In this document: positions 34,391-44,295 of the stretch, piece after piece
How the letters are laid out: each line of letters begins with the position of its first letter
Position numbering within the stretch: the first letter of the stretch is position 1
Assembly: GCA_016179685.1 (NCBI GenBank)
Contig: JACPCR010000060.1
Coordinates: forward strand, 1 to 64,000
Length of the DNA: 64,000 nucleotides
Reading direction: 5' to 3'
Source of the DNA: Planctomycetota bacterium
GTDB taxonomy: Bacteria; Planctomycetota; PUPC01; JACPCR01
The notes under the pieces: model-generated
What the model was told of the DNA's origin: nothing
Database searches by the model: none
The model's input: only the letters and a program-made list of their open reading frames with translations
Program-made: the position numbers and the translations under genes

Positions 34391-36883
34391 ATGCCCGCTG
34401 AAATGATGCATTCGAGCTGCCCGAAAAGGTCTGCGGCTGTCTCCTCCGCGCGCCGGTGTCTCGCAGGCATGTCCTGCCGGCTCGCGATCAGCGGGCTTCT
34501 CCTGTCCCTGCTTCCGGCCCGGGTCGCAAGCGCCGAGAGCACGGCGCCGGCGGAAACCGGTCCCCCCGTCGCCTGCGTCGCCCGCCACTACCCGACATTC
34601 GAAGTTCTGGAGCTTTCCTGGGACCTCACGAGCCTCCAGGCGACGCCCCTGGACGCCCTGGCCATCGAGGTTCACTTCATCGACCTGGCTCGCAAGGAGA
34701 TCATCTTCAGCCAAGGGTGGAAGGACTTGAAGAGCTATTCGCCCGGATATTCATTGTCGACCTCGCGCCTGCCCGAGGGGCGTTACGCCCTCATTTCCGT
34801 GATCGGGGCCAACCGGAAGGAGGTGGCCCGCACAGTCCATCCGCTGGTCAAGTTTCCGCCGCCCGCCTGGAAGGACAACACGCTGGGACTGGGCGACCAG
34901 ATTCCACCTCCCTTCGAGCGCGTCGAAGTCGAAGGCAGCCGCGCCCTCGAAGGCCGCAAGATACGCGTCTGGGGCCGGACCTACGACTTTGGCCGCTCGG
35001 CCTTGCCCGATCAGATCACCGTCGGCGGAGAGCCGATCCTGGCCGGGCCCATCACGCTTCTGGCCGAACGCAAGAACGGCCGCGTCCGTGACCTCGCCAG
35101 AGACCTCATGTGGGGTAAGGGCGCGGGAAATCCTATCGAAGTCCGGTTGGACCTCCAGCGCCACGGCCGCGCCGAGTGGGAAAGCTCCTCCTCGACGGGC
35201 GACACCGTCCGGCCCGGCATCTCCGGCTGGGCCGAGTACGACGGCCTGGTCTGGCTGCGCCTTTTCGTCGGCGGGCGGGAGTGGCCCTCGCTGGCCACCC
35301 TCCGGCTCGAAATCCCCCTGGCCCGAAAATGGGCCACGCTCGTCAATGCTGGCGATCCCTCCCTCGCCGGCACCGGCCGCGTACCTTCGGACGGACTCGT
35401 GCGCCGGCCCGATCCCCTCTGGCTGGGCTGCGAGCGCGGCGGCCTCCAGTGGCTGACGGAACTCAGCAGCCTCTGGCCCCTTCAGCAACCCGACAAGGCC
35501 GTTCGCGTCATTCCCCGCGAAAAAGACACTCTCCTCCAGGTCACGTTCGTTGACCACGACATCGATCTCTCCCTCGGCTTCCACGCGGAATTCGGTCTCA
35601 TCGCCACTCCCGTCCGGCCAGCCGGCTACTGGGACTTCTTGCGTGGAAACCTCGAGGAAGGTTACTGGGAGCCTCGCGGCTACCTCCACTCCGTTGCCAT
35701 CCCCTGGCCCGGCGCGGCCAGCCCAGCCCTGGCCCAGCCCGGCAACCTCCATTTCGACCGCAACGCTAAGGACACACCCGAACGCGTGCCTTCCATCATG
35801 CTTGGACTCTGTGCCCCGGACGACCCCGCCAGCGCGGACATGATGGCCCAGACCCTACAATATTATTTTTATGAATGGACGCCCCGCCGAGACGACGTCC
35901 TGAAGCCCGGCATCGGAAGCCTTGCCCTCTGTGCCGCGTCCAAGTCCTGGCAGGATTTCCTCGTCTGGAGCTGCTTGAAAAACTATGAGGTAAGACGGTT
36001 CACCGGCCTCGCCTGCGACACCGTGCTTCCCGTCCTGGCCGACAATTTCTACGCCGGGGGCGGCGTGCGCGACGGTGAGAGGGTCCATCCCAAGTGGGTG
36101 GTCCTCGGCACCCGGGATCTGGCCAAGCGCCTCTACGCCATGCTCCGGGCGCGCGAGCCGAAAGGCTCGATTCGCTATCACCTGCCCGGCAGAAGGCTGG
36201 CGTCCCTCCTTGCCTTCTGCGAGATGACGCTCGATGGCGATTCCCTGGCGGAGGCGTTCAGCGAGGCCAGGCCCCACCTCTACCAGCATCTCAGCCTCGA
36301 TGCCTTCCGCGCCCAGTACCTCGGCTCGAACTTTGGACCCTCCTGCGCGTGGCTGCCTCCTCAGCACCGCGCTTTGGAAACCATCTTCCCCTCCGGGAAA
36401 AAGGCCCAGGAAATCTTCGACAATCCCGACCGCGAGACCCGCTGGACCGCAGGCATCGCCCTGCTCCACCAGGTCTCCATCGGACCCGTTCCTCTCCCCG
36501 GCGACGCCTCCTCGCTGCTCGAAGCCGCGCGAACCCTCCGCCTCAATTCCGCGGATTTTGCCTTTACCGGTTACTGGGAGGAGCCGCCGGCCCGCGTCGA
36601 ACCGCAAGACGAAAATCTTGTCGTCAGCGTCTACCGGGAGAAGCAACACTCCGGGAACAAGCCTGGCGGCCGAGCCCTTCTTGTCCTTTTCAACAATTCC
36701 GACTGGGAGGGCGAAGCCCGAATCGACCCGGCCTGGGAGGCTCTCCAGATGCAGCCCGGCCAATGCCGGATCGAGAACACCGCCTTCGGCGATCCCGTCC
36801 GCGTGGATGGCCGCGCCGTTATTGTCCCCATCACTCGCAGGGACGTCCGGCTCATCTCGATCCGGTCAAAAGCTGGTCCATAG
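34391..36883 (+). CDS. Large secreted protein of unknown function
   Basis: 830 residues from ATG 34391; an earlier TTG lies in a repeat. ATG 34406 and ATG 34469 are also possible, and the signal peptide core (LAISGLLLSLLPARVASA) starts just after the latter. The exported part begins with an Ig-like or beta region (about 60-170), followed by a long region with many Trp and Gly-Tyr pairs (GYWDFLRGNLEEGYWEPRGY). The end is a beta domain (LLVLFNNSDWEGEARID ... RRDVRLISI) resembling the C-terminal sandwich of glycoside hydrolases. I do not recognise a catalytic site. Its design parallels the protein at 9227-11422. A carbohydrate-active function is a guess. Confidence 0.7.
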   Translation: MPAEMMHSSCPKRSAAVSSARRCLAGMSCRLAISGLLLSLLPARVASAESTAPAETGPPVACVARHYPTFEVLELSWDLTSLQATPLDALAIEVHFIDLARKEIIFSQGWKDLKSYSPGYSLSTSRLPEGRYALISVIGANRKEVARTVHPLVKFPPPAWKDNTLGLGDQIPPPFERVEVEGSRALEGRKIRVWGRTYDFGRSALPDQITVGGEPILAGPITLLAERKNGRVRDLARDLMWGKGAGNPIEVRLDLQRHGRAEWESSSSTGDTVRPGISGWAEYDGLVWLRLFVGGREWPSLATLRLEIPLARKWATLVNAGDPSLAGTGRVPSDGLVRRPDPLWLGCERGGLQWLTELSSLWPLQQPDKAVRVIPREKDTLLQVTFVDHDIDLSLGFHAEFGLIATPVRPAGYWDFLRGNLEEGYWEPRGYLHSVAIPWPGAASPALAQPGNLHFDRNAKDTPERVPSIMLGLCAPDDPASADMMAQTLQYYFYEWTPRRDDVLKPGIGSLALCAASKSWQDFLVWSCLKNYEVRRFTGLACDTVLPVLADNFYAGGGVRDGERVHPKWVVLGTRDLAKRLYAMLRAREPKGSIRYHLPGRRLASLLAFCEMTLDGDSLAEAFSEARPHLYQHLSLDAFRAQYLGSNFGPSCAWLPPQHRALETIFPSGKKAQEIFDNPDRETRWTAGIALLHQVSIGPVPLPGDASSLLEAARTLRLNSADFAFTGYWEEPPARVEPQDENLVVSVYREKQHSGNKPGGRALLVLFNNSDWEGEARIDPAWEALQMQPGQCRIENTAFGDPVRVDGRAVIVPITRRDVRLISIRSKAGP

Positions 36884-36981
36884 ATGGCCGCTCTCCGGGC
36901 TCCTCGCCGGGGAGAGAAGTTCTTGCACAAGAATGGAGATTCCATTTCAAGAACAAGATCGTGATGGAAATTCCAAGACGG

Positions 36982-37410
36982 TCACGCCTTGCTGAAGCGG
37001 CCCGTGGCTCGGTCCTGCTGACCGCGCTCGCGTTCCTCCTGCCGCTCCGTGGCGGTCCTTACGCTGCTGAAGAAGAGCTTGATCAGCTTCTCACCGTCCT
37101 GAAGCACCGGGTCCAGTGAGGCGGGCTTGCTGACCAGCGGGAATTTCTGGACGATGGTCAACCAGCGATAGCATTCCCGCAGATTCGTCAGGGTTGCTGT
37201 CATCTTGTCAATGAACCCCTTCAGACTCCCCGCGGCCCGGGCTTCCGCGTGACTCCTCATGGGCGACGCCGCGGCTGCCAGGAGCTGCTGCGCCACATAA
37301 TTGCCCGCGCGCGTGTCGGGCAATTCGTTCGCCACCTGTAAGACTTGCATTGCATAGTCGAGCAAGAGCTCCTCGAAATCCTGACGAGTACGGTTCGACG
37401 TCGCTTCCAT
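36982..37410 (-). CDS. Four-helix-bundle (S23/IVP-type) protein, second copy
   Basis: 142 residues from ATG 37410 (MEATSNRTRQDFEELLLDYA), with ribosome site GGAGGT about 6 bases upstream; the longer frame to 37560 is not supported. Four helices are readable: DFEELLLDYAMQVLQVANEL, NYVAQQLLAAAASPMRSHAE, FIDKMTATLTNLRECYRWLT and DGEKLIKLFFSSV. The family overlaps 23S rRNA intervening-sequence proteins and Avd. It stands alone on the minus strand, unlike the copy inside the RM operon, and lacks that copy's C-terminal suffix. Function unknown. Confidence 0.82.
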   Translation of the reverse strand: MEATSNRTRQDFEELLLDYAMQVLQVANELPDTRAGNYVAQQLLAAAASPMRSHAEARAAGSLKGFIDKMTATLTNLRECYRWLTIVQKFPLVSKPASLDPVLQDGEKLIKLFFSSVRTATERQEERERGQQDRATGRFSKA

Positions 37411-37639
37411 GGGACACCTCCAGTAAAACGCGGTGAAAATGGGCCCAGCCAGGAGAAATTCCTGCGCGGCCGGGAAGCCGCATGGGCTTACCGTTCGGGC
37501 CTCTATAAGGGAAATCCCCAAATGGGCGTCGAACCCGCCAAAAAAAGTGATGCTGGTCAATTTGCTTTATTACTGTTCATCTCGCTTGTATCTTCTCAAT
37601 AAGTTCGGGGAGGAGGATCCGTTCAAATCGATGAATGAT

Positions 37640-37790
37640 GAACGGAGTAGCGAAGCCCTTCCGGGCTTCGCTACAAGAAATTCAGGGCTGTCACCCGGCG
37701 AACGTAGGCGAAGCCCTTCCGGGCTTCGCCGAAGCGCATACGCCCTTCGCCCTGCACCATGCGCTTCGCTTAGGTGCAAGGCTTCGCTAC
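37640..37790. repeat. REP-like hairpin cluster (GCGAAGCCC...GGGCTTCGC)
   Basis: Two close hairpins, TAGCGAAGCCCTTCCGGGCTTCGCTA-type (written here as GCGAAGCCC-TTCC-GGGCTTCGC) near 37646-37672 and again near 37707-37733. A looser GCGCTTCGC/GCGAAG stretch follows. The rest of 37411-37949 holds the 23 bp repeat at 37846-37868 and no gene. Confidence 0.65.
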
Positions 37791-37845
37791 GAAAATCCGT
37801 GAAGTGCTGATTCCTCATCCGTTCTGAATCCGGGCGGGGCATCTC

Positions 37846-37868
37846 CCCGAATCTATTGAGAAGTTACG
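37846..37868. repeat. Short dispersed repeat shared with 83-105
   Basis: CCCGAA-TC-TATTGAGAAGTTACG; 21 of 23 bases match 83-105. It is too short to name. Confidence 0.45.
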
Positions 37869-37949
37869 ATATTGAGCTGTGCGCAAGTTCGAACCATCGA
37901 TGCACGGACGTGAGCAGCGGCAGGATTGCCAAGAGGAGATGAGCGTGGC

Positions 37950-38624
37950 ATGAGAGAGATGGCAGTTTCCAATGGTTTCGATCCGGTGGTCAACACCTTT
38001 TCACTGGTGGCTCGTGACGCTGAAAACGGGGACATGGGGGTGGTGGTCGCCTCCAAATATCTGGCCGTCGGGGCGGTCGTGCCGTTCGCCCGCGCGAACG
38101 TCGGCGCGGTGGCGACGCAGAGCAGCGCCAACGTGAGCTACGGGCCCCGCGGCTTGGACCTGATGGGCGCTGGCCAGGACCCGGAGACGGTGATTCAGAG
38201 CCTCACCTCCGGGGACCCGGGCCGGGCCACGCGCCAGGTGGGGATGGTGGACGCCCGCGGCCGCTCGTTCGGCTACACCGGTGAAAGCGCGCACGATTGG
38301 AAAGGCCATCTGTTCGGCCCGGATTATGCCTGCCAGGGCAACCTGCTCACCGGCCCGGAGGTCCTGCAGGCCATGGTCTCAGCGTATCATTCCACGACCG
38401 GCGAACTGGCGGTACGTCTCATGGCGGCCCTGATCGCTGGGGACAAAGCAGGTGGCGACCGGCGGGGCCGGCAGGCCGCCGCCATCCTGGTGGTACGCCA
38501 GGATTCGGGCCCGCTGCACATCGGCGACCGCTATCTCGACCTCCGGGTGGACGATCATCCCGAGGCGAGCGAGGAGCTGAAGCGGGTCTTTGACCTCTGG
38601 CACGCCCGCTCGCGGCGCTCTTAA
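37950..38624 (+). CDS. DUF1028 domain protein (Ntn-hydrolase-like)
   Basis: 224 residues from ATG 37950 (ribosome site GAGGAG upstream); ATG 37959 is an alternative. The whole protein follows the DUF1028 pattern: NTFSLVARDAENGDMGVVVA, YLAVGAVVPFARANVGAVAT, SYGPRGLDLM, GRSFGYTGE and GNLLTGPEVLQAM, ending in a conserved VVRQDSG and LRVDDHPE region. The family has an Ntn-hydrolase-like fold and is often near peptidase or amidohydrolase genes, but no reaction is established. It is followed by an ArsM-like gene on the same strand, 127 bases downstream. Confidence 0.9.
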   Translation: MREMAVSNGFDPVVNTFSLVARDAENGDMGVVVASKYLAVGAVVPFARANVGAVATQSSANVSYGPRGLDLMGAGQDPETVIQSLTSGDPGRATRQVGMVDARGRSFGYTGESAHDWKGHLFGPDYACQGNLLTGPEVLQAMVSAYHSTTGELAVRLMAALIAGDKAGGDRRGRQAAAILVVRQDSGPLHIGDRYLDLRVDDHPEASEELKRVFDLWHARSRRS

Positions 38625-38751
38625 GGAAGGCGGAATCCATGACGACCCGGCTGGGGACTTTCGCGTTTGCGCCCGGGCCGGCTTCGTGCATGATCTGCCG
38701 TGCCTGAGGACCCTGTTCGAGGTGACCTTGCATCACGGAGGGAACGAACCC

Positions 38752-39966
38752 ATGAGCCGAAAGACTCTCGAGTCCCCTGTTACAGGGGCGGATGCTGCGC
38801 CGATCCCCGATCTTGAAGGCGAGGTGCTCCGGCGATACCGCGATGGGGCCAGGCGGGCCGAGCCGGGCCTCTGCTGCCCGCAGACCCTGGATGCCGCGCC
38901 TTCGGACTGGCTTCCACGGGAAATCGTCGAAAAGGATTATGGGTGCGGCGATCCCACCGTTTACGTCGCCGAGGGCGAGACGGTGCTGGACCTCGGCTCG
39001 GGCGCCGGCAAGGCCTGCTATGTCCTCGCACGGAAGGTAGGCCCCGCGGGAAGGGTCATCGGAGTCGATTTTAACGACGAAATGCTCGCCCTGGCGCGGA
39101 AATACGAGGACCCCATTTCCGAAAGGATCGGATTCCGCAACGTCCGTTTCGTTAAAGGGAAAATCCAGGACCTCGCCCTCGACCTGGCCCTTGCTGAGGA
39201 ATGGCTGCGCCAGCACCCGGTCCGCAACCTCGAACAGCTCAGGGCCTTCGAGGCCGAGTGCGATCGGTTGCGGCGCGAGCGCCCGCTCGTGCCGGACTCT
39301 TCCGTCGACGTCGTGATCTCCAACTGCGTGCTGAACCTCGTGCGGCCCGAGGACAAGGCCCACCTCTTCGGTGAAATCTTCCGGGTGCTGCGGCGCGGCG
39401 GCCGCGCGGTCATTTCCGATATCGTCTGCGACGAGGACCCCACGCCTTCCATCCTGTCCGACCCGGTACTCTGGAGCGGGTGCATTGCGGGCGCGTTCCG
39501 CGAGGACCGATTCCTGGCGCTCTTCGAGCAGGCAGGCTTCTACGGCGTGGAGATTCTGGCACGGCAGGTCGAGCCCTGGCAGGTCATCGAGGGGATCGAG
39601 TTCCGGTCCATGACCCTTCGGGCATGGAAAGGGAAGGATGGCCCCTGCCTCGAACGAAATCAGGCGATCATCTACCGGGGCCCGTGGTCGATGGTCCGGG
39701 ACGACGACGGACACACGCTGCACCGCGGTCAACGCATCGCGGTGTGCGACAAGACCTTCGGGATACTGACTCACCCTCGGGGCCCCTACCACCGGGACGT
39801 GCTTCCCGTGCCACCCAGGGAAGAGATTCCCCTGGAGCAGGCGAAGCCGTTCTCCTGCGCCGCGACGAGGGCGCGGCATCCTCGGGAGACCAAGGGGCAG
39901 GACTACGACCTGACGAAGACGGCCGACTCGCCGGCATCGTGCTGCGGTCCCGACGGATGCACGTAG
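38752..39966 (+). CDS. ArsM-like arsenite methyltransferase family protein
   Basis: 404 residues from ATG 38752 (GGAGGG upstream); the frame is open further up but lacks support. SAM motif VLDLGSGAGKACYVLA near residue 83. The Cys positions used by ArsM to bind trivalent arsenic have counterparts: LCCPQTLDA, VISNCVLNLV and WSGCIAGAF. There is a C-terminal domain of about 100 residues and a Cys-rich end (SCCGPDGC) like the tails of some ArsM proteins. ArsM methylates As(III) to volatile or exported forms. No arsR, arsB or acr3 is seen nearby, so the substrate may be another thiol-reactive metalloid or a different molecule. Confidence 0.8.
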   Translation: MSRKTLESPVTGADAAPIPDLEGEVLRRYRDGARRAEPGLCCPQTLDAAPSDWLPREIVEKDYGCGDPTVYVAEGETVLDLGSGAGKACYVLARKVGPAGRVIGVDFNDEMLALARKYEDPISERIGFRNVRFVKGKIQDLALDLALAEEWLRQHPVRNLEQLRAFEAECDRLRRERPLVPDSSVDVVISNCVLNLVRPEDKAHLFGEIFRVLRRGGRAVISDIVCDEDPTPSILSDPVLWSGCIAGAFREDRFLALFEQAGFYGVEILARQVEPWQVIEGIEFRSMTLRAWKGKDGPCLERNQAIIYRGPWSMVRDDDGHTLHRGQRIAVCDKTFGILTHPRGPYHRDVLPVPPREEIPLEQAKPFSCAATRARHPRETKGQDYDLTKTADSPASCCGPDGCT

Positions 39967-40095
39967 GCAGGGATGCCTCATGCTGTACGTTCTCCATTTT
40001 CTCAGACTATGGGCTTGGGGCGCCCCAGTCGGAGAGTATTCATTAGCCAGCAACGCGCAGAGACCTTTGTCATAGCGAGGATGTAAACCCAAGAT

Positions 40096-40164
40096 GAACC
40101 ACGGAGGACACGGAGAGATTCTGATGAATACCTGTGCTGGTTTTCTCCGTGCTCTTCGTGGTTC
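40096..40164. repeat. Inverted repeat with ~21 bp arms (GAACCACG...CGTGGTTC)
   Basis: GAACCACGGAGGACACGGAG at 40096-40115 pairs with CTCCGTGCTCTTCGTGGTTC at 40145-40164 with few mismatches, around a ~30-base loop. This resembles a dispersed element common in environmental bacterial genomes. The rest of 39967-40348 shows no gene. Confidence 0.7.
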
Positions 40165-40348
40165 ACACCGATTTTGTTTCTCTCTGTCACAACGAGGCGA
40201 GTCCCGAGCTTGGTACAAAGCTCCCATTTTATCCCCGCGGGAGGGGTCCCTTTGGGATTTGTCGTCTTCTTCTGGTGACGGAAGATGGAACAGGATAACG
40301 GGGACTGGATGAAGCGAACGTGGCAAGGATATGAATCGATGAATCCCA

Positions 40349-42964
40349 ATGGAATCGCGTTCAGAAATTACGAACAAAAGTCTGACGTCGGACCAAATGA
40401 TCATCGGCGAAAACGCGGGCCGTGGCGCGGCGCGGCTTACCGTGGCGCGGCCGGCGGATTCGCCCATTTTCGACCAGCCGCTGGAGGTGACGCTTCAGAC
40501 GAGTGACGCCACGGAGCTAAGGACAACATCGAGCGCGATCCTTGCCGCAAACGAGGCGTCAGCCACGTTCGACCTGGACGCGGTGGATGACGAGCTTTTC
40601 GATGGGCCCAAGGAAGTGGAGATTCGAGCCTCCGCAGCACTCTACGTGGAGGGTCTGTCCAAAATCCTGGTGACGGACGAGGACGTCGCGAGGCTGAGTG
40701 TCCAGGTCTTTGCAGAGTCCGTGGGCGAACATACGGGCGCGGGCGACCTCGGCTCTCGTGTCGCGAAACACGGAGGACAACAGCGTTGCGATGGAGGTCA
40801 GGCTCACGAGCGGCGACGAGGGCGATGTCCGGGTCCCTACGTTTGTCACGATCCCGGCGGGGGCGGCCTCGGCCACCTTCAGCATCGACGCAGTGAACGA
40901 CGGCGTGCACGATCCGACTGCGCGGGTGACGATCACCGCCTCAGCGACCGGCTTCGAAAGCGGCTCGGCTACCTGGGTGGTCACGGGCGAGTGCGACATT
41001 GTGGTGGTCACGGAGACGAACATGGGGGATTGGGTCGCGGGCGACGCGAATCCGCCGGCTGGAGAGTTATCGAGCAACATCAGCTTCGTCGTCGGCCCTT
41101 CCACGCCGCCGCTGGGCTCGTGCAGCGTCCGGCTCGAAACGGGACCCGGGACGGGGACTGTCAATGGCATCCGCCAGGGTGGCAAACCGGGTCTTGGCTT
41201 GTTTACGCCCAACGGGCGTCGCCTGGCCTCGATCCAAGCGCTGACTTACAGCACCTATGTTTCCTCGCCGCCCGGTTCGGCGAATCTTGCGCCCTACCTG
41301 AGCATTGCCGTCTTCACGTCGGCCGGGCAGTTTGCCACCCTTGTGTTTGAGCCCTACTACTCGACGACCGCCTCGGGCGGCCACCAGCCGCGAGTCACCC
41401 CAGGCGTCTGGCAGACCTGGGAGCGAGGGCGGGGAAGTGGTGGACCACCAGCCAAATTGGGACTATCTGCACCTTCGACTGTTTTGTCCCATTCGACGAA
41501 TTCCTGAATCAGGACCCGGACATCACCATCGCGAACTTTCCCGGATTCACGAGCCTCGGTGTGCTGGCTGGTCAAGCTGTAGGCGGCATCTGGGCGAATT
41601 TCGACGGGAACGTGGACAATTTTACGATTGTGCTCGATAATTCGTGCACGACGTACGATTTCGAGTGCTCGGCGCCCCCGGGGCCGATCGCGGTGACCAT
41701 CAGCTCGGTGAGCCCGGCGGTGCTGGGCGTGCCGGAAGACACGGCAGCGGAGGAAGACCTGACGGTGACGATCACGGGCAGCGGATTCAATAGCCTGACG
41801 CTTCCCATTTCCGTCTCGCTCGGGGCCGGCATCTCGGTCTCGAACATGGCCCGCGTGAGCGACACGGAGATTCGCGTGAGCGCCCGCGTGGGCGCGGCGG
41901 CCAAAGGCGGGGCCAGTGACGTGTCCGTGGCCAACGTCACCGCGACCGGCCTCTTTAGCAAGGTCAACGTGACCAGCGGAAGCCCAGGTATCCTTGGCGT
42001 TCCAGAGACGACCGCGGACGAGAAGAACGTGAGCGTCCGGATTCAAGGCGCAGGCTTCGATGCGTTCCAGGGGGATGTGACCGTCTCCCTCGGCGAGGGT
42101 ATAGCGGTCAGCCAGGCCCAAATCGTGAACGACGCCATGATCACGGTTCAAGCGAAGGTGAGGGCTGGAGTCTCCGGTGGGACCAGGGTACTGAAAATCA
42201 CGGAAACCGGGGTGCCCGAGATCACGCGCCGGACCTACTTCAAGGTGCTCAAGGTGACCGCGGCGCGGACCCTGCTTTGCGTCGACGACGCCGCGGGCGC
42301 GTCCATCGGGCTCACGCTCCAGCCGCAAGTCACCGGAGCGCCCCTCGTTTATGGAAGTTCGAGTGCGAAAGCGCTCCCAGAGGGGACGGTGGTGAGCCCT
42401 TCGGGCGTCCTGAGCGGCGGACCGAATCCCGGGTCCGGGGATGTGGAGGTGAAGATCGAGAGCGTGGTGGCGGCCCGGGCGAACGTGGACGTCTTCCGCG
42501 TGACCTTCACCGCCGCGGAGCAGGAGATTTGTCAGACAGTGAAGCTCAATGGCGATACGAGCCCAGGAACGGCCGGGATACAGGTCCTGATAGACCCTGC
42601 CGACCTCGCGACGGACGTGTTTTTCGCATCCACCTCATTGGACCCCGCAGTCAATCCAGGGAACGTTGCAACCTTTACCCCGGTGCGTGCAACCAACAGT
42701 CCCGAGGGTATCCTCGTGACGGCGGCGGACCCTGCGACGAACGCCAACGCTACCGGCGGGGCCATCAAAATCGATGCACGTCTCGGTTCGGCCTCGGGCT
42801 CGGTCTGTGGGTCGGGCGCTATCGTGTCGGTCATCGATGGATACGAAATCTTGCCCCAAACCGTATTCCTCTTGCAGGGTGAGACGTTCGAACGAGTACA
42901 CGAGTTTACAAGTGCACCCGCACTTGCAGACTCGTGTACTCGGGGGACGCATGCCTCGCCGTGA
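40349..42964 (+). pseudogene. Calx-beta-type surface protein, truncated and twice frameshifted
   Basis: Three pieces in two frames read as one protein. Frame 2 from 40349 (GENAGRGAARLTVARP..., a Calx-beta strand set entered midway) shifts to frame 3 near 40736-40750 in a GGGCGCGGGCG run. Frame 3 (TSALVSRNTEDNSVAMEVRL...FVTIPAGAASATFSIDAVND) then shifts back near 41420-41432 in a G-rich run. Frame 2 (GKWWTTSQIGTICTFDCFVP...) continues to 42964. Domain order: two Calx-beta units, a lectin-like or PEP-type beta domain, two IPT/TIG-like repeats (VLGVPEDTAAEEDLTVTITG; ILGVPETTADEKNVSVRIQG) and a beta tail. An in-frame stop at 40340 and no signal peptide show the N-terminus is lost; the C-terminus ends in palindrome E5. 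Either a decayed surface adhesin or assembly errors. Confidence 0.75.
42893..42942. repeat. Palindromic element E5 (alpha-alpha)
   Basis: 50 bases: CGAGTACACGAGT and ACTCGTGTACTCG outer arms pair perfectly (13 bp) around the perfect core AAGTGC-ACCC-GCACTT. It forms the apparent C-terminus of the upstream broken gene. Confidence 0.9.
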
Positions 42965-42984
42965 AGACCCCCGGTTTAGTCCCC

Positions 42985-44295
42985 ATGAAGACCCTTCAGA
43001 TTCTCCTCCTCTGCAACGAACCCCGTGGCGCAAAGGATGCCGGCACCATCGTGGACCATATCCACTCGTTCAGCAGGTATTCCCGGCATCAGGTCTTCGT
43101 CCTTTCGAACCTGGGCCGGTTGCCGCCGCGGCTCGACCTGGACGCATTCGACGTCCTGGTGATCCATTACTCGATTTACGTTCTCGGAGAGTCCTACCTC
43201 GATGCCTCGGCTAAGGAAAGCATCCGCCGCTTCCAGGGTCTGAAGATCCAGTTCATCCAGGACGAGTACCGCACGATCAACGCCTTCCTCGAGGCCATGC
43301 GGCATCTGGGAATCGCCGTGCTCTTCACGTGCGTGCCGGACGAGGAGATCGAAAAGGTCTATCCACCCGAGGCCGTTCCTGGCCTGCGCAAGGTCAACAA
43401 TCTGACCGGATACGTGCCCGAGGATCTTCTCGGCCGGCGGGTTTCCCGGATGATGGACCGGCCGGTGGACGTGGGTTACCGGGGTCGCCGTCTGCCCTAC
43501 TGGTATGGGGCGCTGGCGATGGAAAAATGGCAGATCGCGGAGGGATTCCTGGCAGAGGCGCCGCGATTCGGGCTGAAGTGTGACATCTCCTGCCGGGAGG
43601 AAGACAGGCTGTACGGCCGGAGATGGATGGAGTTCCTATCGGGCTGCAAGAGCACCTTGGGAGTCGAGAGCGGGGCGAGCGTGTTCGACTTCACGGGCGA
43701 GATCGAACGGACGGTGTCGGCTTACGTGGCGGAGCATCCCGAAGCGGCCTTCGAAGAGGTTCAGGAGCGATTTCTCCGGCCGCATGAAGGGAAGGTGAAG
43801 TTGAACCAGGTATCGCCGCGCTGTTTCGAGGCCGCGGCGCTCCGCACGGGCCTGATTCTCTTCGAGGGACACTATTCGGGAGTCCTCGAACCCTGGCGGC
43901 ACTACGTGCCCCTGAAGAAGGATTTCAGCAACCTGCCACAGGTCGTGGAATCCCTCCGGGACACCCGGGGACTCCAGGAGCGGGTGGACCGGGCCTACGA
44001 GGAGGTGGCCTGCAACCCGGCTCATTCGTTCCGAAGCTTCGTGGCCCGATTCGACCGCGTGGTCGAGGAGGAGATGGAGGCGCGTGGACTCCGGCGGGCC
44101 CTAAGGCCCCTCTCCGCGTCCGAGTTCCGGCAGCGCGTCCGGCCTACACTCCGGGAACGACTCAGCCGGGCCTCCCAGTACTGCCGCTCCCGCCTGCCCT
44201 ATGCCGTCTGGGGATGCGTCCCGCTCCCGGTCCGCACCCGCCTCAAGCCTTTCCTGAAGCCGGTGCTCGGCCCGGCGCTCCCCAGAAAGGCTTGA
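42985..44295 (+). CDS. Glycosyltransferase-like protein
   Basis: 436 residues from ATG 42985 (MKTLQILLLCNEPRGAKDAG); earlier in-frame starts lie in element E5. The N-terminal alpha/beta part (LDAFDVLVIHYSIYV, KIQFIQDEYRTINAFLEAM) and the C-terminal part (VKLNQVSPRCFEAAALRTGL, LILFEGHYSGVLEPWRHYVPLKKD) have the look of CgeB-like glycosyltransferases: a conserved Glu region near the donor site followed by HYVPL(K)-D. A catalytic signature is not certain. It precedes asnB and two sugar-nucleotide epimerase-like genes, so a surface-glycan role is likely by context. Confidence 0.65.
   Translation: MKTLQILLLCNEPRGAKDAGTIVDHIHSFSRYSRHQVFVLSNLGRLPPRLDLDAFDVLVIHYSIYVLGESYLDASAKESIRRFQGLKIQFIQDEYRTINAFLEAMRHLGIAVLFTCVPDEEIEKVYPPEAVPGLRKVNNLTGYVPEDLLGRRVSRMMDRPVDVGYRGRRLPYWYGALAMEKWQIAEGFLAEAPRFGLKCDISCREEDRLYGRRWMEFLSGCKSTLGVESGASVFDFTGEIERTVSAYVAEHPEAAFEEVQERFLRPHEGKVKLNQVSPRCFEAAALRTGLILFEGHYSGVLEPWRHYVPLKKDFSNLPQVVESLRDTRGLQERVDRAYEEVACNPAHSFRSFVARFDRVVEEEMEARGLRRALRPLSASEFRQRVRPTLRERLSRASQYCRSRLPYAVWGCVPLPVRTRLKPFLKPVLGPALPRKA

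Noticed and set aside
37570..37842. 90-residue minus-strand frame
   Set aside because: Consists of REP-like hairpins translated into repetitive Arg/Ser/Gly sequence.
38419..40467. 682-residue minus-strand open frame
   Set aside because: Antisense to the DUF1028 and ArsM-like genes and runs through non-coding repeats.
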